A stretch of DNA of 64,000 nt from Prunus persica (Eukaryota; Streptophyta; Magnoliopsida; Rosales; Rosaceae). A model generated the notes under the pieces. It was not told the origin of the DNA, made no database searches, and was given only the letters and a program-made list of their open reading frames with translations. Made by a program: the position numbers and the translations under genes. Shown one piece after another: positions 61,968 through 64,000 of the stretch (position 1 is its first letter; each line of letters begins with the position of its first letter). The stretch covers positions 6,586,432-6,650,431 of the forward strand of contig NC_034013.1 of assembly GCF_000346465.2 (NCBI RefSeq), given 5' to 3'.

Positions 61968-63193
61968 TGTCACGGGATGAGGTAGCGGCGCGGCGCGGCG
62001 GAAGCGGAACACACATTTCGCCACTCAAAGCACACCCGTGCGGCCTAGGATCCCTTCGAATCCTGGTCAGCCTTCTCCCACTTCATGATATTGATGACTC
62101 TCACAACTCCGTGAGAGGTTTACCTTCAAGTGTCGTCTTCCACTGGACAACGAGTCACACTACCGTATGACAATACAATCACCCCGCATCCGACAACGAA
62201 CCCTTGACGCCCATACATCAAGCGTTGCATAAGACGCGTCAACTGCATCGACCACGTCGCATGCTTTCCTCATGTCTCGCTCATGTCCATGTCAAGACAT
62301 AGCGATCCAACACACCATGGTTTACCCACACTTCTGTTGGTCATTCCTTTAGCGTCCACGATAGCCCACATCCTCAAGCTATACACGCAAGCTGTTATAC
62401 TTGCATGTCGCCCAAGCCTTGGCGACATATGTATTCCGAATGTCCCACATAACCATCTGTGTATTGTATGGGGTCGCAAGGCAAGGCAAGTCCATTGAGT
62501 ATTGTCATATGTCTCGCTAGCCGATGGCATAGCGAATGCCATATGTTGACCTCACTCTTTCCAATGATGCGCAATACGAACGGCCCTGCGTGTTCGTACT
62601 GTCCTCGGGAATTCCTTTCCCTCGGAGGCACAGATTATCCTTCAACAATCTTATGCCCCCCCTACGACTATCTCCAATGTCATAAGGATGCTCGCTTAGT
62701 GCCACAAGGGTGTAAGCACCAGGGGTGGTGGAGAGCATGACACCATGTCACCCCCTATATAGCATTTTATGCATTTAGCCTTCTACCAGGAGGGAACATC
62801 ACCTATGCACGAGGAGTCATAATTGGGCATAACTCTTTCATACGAACTCCGAATGGCGAACCGTCAGTTGCGTTTCCTGCGTCTCGACATCACGGACATT
62901 TCGGTATTCTTGATTCCCTCGGGTTCCTCCTGTAACCTTCGGAAATACCCAAAATACCCTTCACAAGTGCAACTTGGCCAACACCAACCATTCTAGCTCT
63001 TAAGCTATTGCCCGTCCACACTTAGACTACTTCATAAGCACATAGATGTCCCAACGGAGTCACGGTAGCACTTGTCTAAATGCGACCCGTGACATTCTCC
63101 CCCACTGATAATGTCGACGTCCTCGTCGACGTGCCCCACTGCACTGCCGACTTTAGAATCACGATAGCACTCACTTATGTGCGATCCGTGACA
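61968..63193. mobile_element. Solo LTR, 1,226 bp, inserted in the array
   Basis: It starts TGTCACGGG and ends ATCCGTGACA, with an 8-bp terminal inversion TGTCACGG/CCGTGACA. The four bases CAAG stand on both sides (61,964-61,967 and 63,194-63,197). The sequence inside is unlike the array. It has GC-rich ends (GCGGCGCGGCGCGGCGG near 61,985; CTCCCCCACTGATAATG near 63,100) typical of a class of gypsy LTRs. No coding domain is present. Array text resumes at once on the right. Confidence 0.8.
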
Positions 63194-64000
63194 CAAGGCA
63201 TGCCAAGCTTCCAATAGCCTCACTTTCTCGAAATTCCTTGAATGGGGCAATGCCAAGGCCACAGCATGCAAAGGCCACGGCAGGCCAAGGCCACGGCATG
63301 CCAAGGCCACGGCATGCCAAGGCCAAGGCATGCCAAGGCCAAGGCACGACATGCCAACACAAGGCAAGGCAAGGCATATCAAGGCCACGACATGCCAAGG
63401 CCACGACATGCCAAGGCCAGAGCATGCCAAGGCCAAGGCATGACATGCCAACGCAAGGCAAGGGAAGGCATGTCAAGGCCACGCCATGCGAAGCTTCCAA
63501 CCCCCTCACTTTCTCGAAATTCCTTGAATGGGGCAATGCCAAGGCACGACATGCGAAGGCATGCCAAGGCCAAGGCACGACATGCCAACACAAGGCAAGG
63601 CAAGGCTTGTCAAGGCCAAGGCATGCGAAGGCCACGGCATGCCAAGGCCACGGCATGCCAACGTGAAGGCATGCCAACGCCAAGGCACGACATGCCAACA
63701 CAAGGCAAGGCAAGGCTTGTCAAGGCAAGGCATGCGAAGGCCACGGCATGCCAACGCCAAGGCACGACATGCCAACGCAAGGCAAGGCAAGGCAAGGCAT
63801 GTCAAGGCCAAGGCCAAGGCCACGACATGCCAAGGCCAAGGCATGCCAAGGCCAAGGCATGACATTCCAACGCAAGGCAAGGGAAGGCATGCCAAGGCCA
63901 CGCCATGCGAAGCTTCCAATCCCCTCACTTTCTCGAAATTCCTTGAATGGGGCAATGCCAAGGCACGACATGCGAAGGCATGCCAACGCCAAGGCACGAC
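63194..64000. repeat. GGCATGCC/AAGGC array, right part, running off the window
   Basis: Same composition as the left part. Marker segments lie near 63,208, 63,493 and 63,911, spaced about 285 and 418 bp apart. Two of the markers read AAGCTTCCAACCCCCTCACT and AAGCTTCCAATCCCCTCACT, a variant (CCC for TAG) not seen on the left. The array continues beyond base 64,000. Confidence 0.9.

Noticed and set aside
60060..63997. Long overlapping frames on both strands in the GGCATGCC array (up to about 206 codons)
   Set aside because: Composition follows the short repeat (Ala, Leu, Cys, His, Lys, Gln, Arg only), frames exist on both strands at once, and there is no start context or similarity.

Overview
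The window is repeat-rich nuclear DNA of a flowering plant, almost certainly a eudicot. I see no intact single-copy host gene. Nearly everything is a transposable element, a satellite array, or plastid DNA copied into the nucleus. The clues are plant-type CACTA, PIF/Harbinger and Tat-like Ty3/gypsy elements, a satellite with a monomer of about 167 bp, and dicot-type plastid genes flanked by nuclear repeats. A woody Rosaceae such as Prunus would fit (peach has, as I recall, a centromeric satellite of about 166 bp), but this is a weak inference.

Layout. 1-414: non-coding flank with a short telomere-like run. About 415-17,222: three rearranged CACTA (En/Spm) blocks. Block A (to 9,470) carries a decayed TNP2-type transposase split by a 3.2-kb solo-LTR-like insertion (2,365-5,586, 5-bp target duplication). 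Block B (9,471-14,717) carries the second CACTA gene, which ends in a Ulp1-type (C48) protease domain. Block C (14,718-17,222) is a second partial TNP2 copy plus the 3' terminus, which abuts satellite DNA. 17,223-22,292 and 35,972-40,983: two halves of one satellite array, split by a 13.7-kb Ty3/gypsy element on the minus strand (22,293-35,971). That element contains an opposite-strand, intron-containing plant mobile domain (PMD) gene and an RNase H segment inverted relative to the rest of pol.

40,984-42,283: minus-strand fragment of another retroelement leader. About 42,284-52,466: a nuclear plastid insertion (NUPT) that joins a small-single-copy piece (ccsA, trnL-UAG, rpl32, ndhF) to a large-single-copy piece (petL, petG, trnW, rps12 exon 1, clpP, psbB), with several internal deletions. 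52,467-58,855: a retroelement fragment, LTR-like sequence and a gag scrap, interrupted by a complete PIF/Harbinger element (transposase plus Myb-like ORF1) directly followed by a related 525-bp non-autonomous copy. About 59,986-64,000: a low-complexity array built on GGCATGCC/AAGGC, interrupted by a 1.2-kb solo LTR.

No coding unit looks functional in its nuclear setting. ccsA, petL and petG keep open frames but would need plastid expression. Nonsense changes that can be compared with a paralogue or family consensus are mostly C-to-T type on one strand or the other, as expected for long-methylated repeats. The Harbinger transposase is the least damaged element gene (one clear nonsense codon). 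The most noteworthy structures are the inverted RNase H module, the antisense PMD gene with opposed TATA boxes in the LTR, three tandem hairpins with paired arm changes, the seven-monomer periodicity of the satellite, and the two Harbinger elements sharing one junction trinucleotide.
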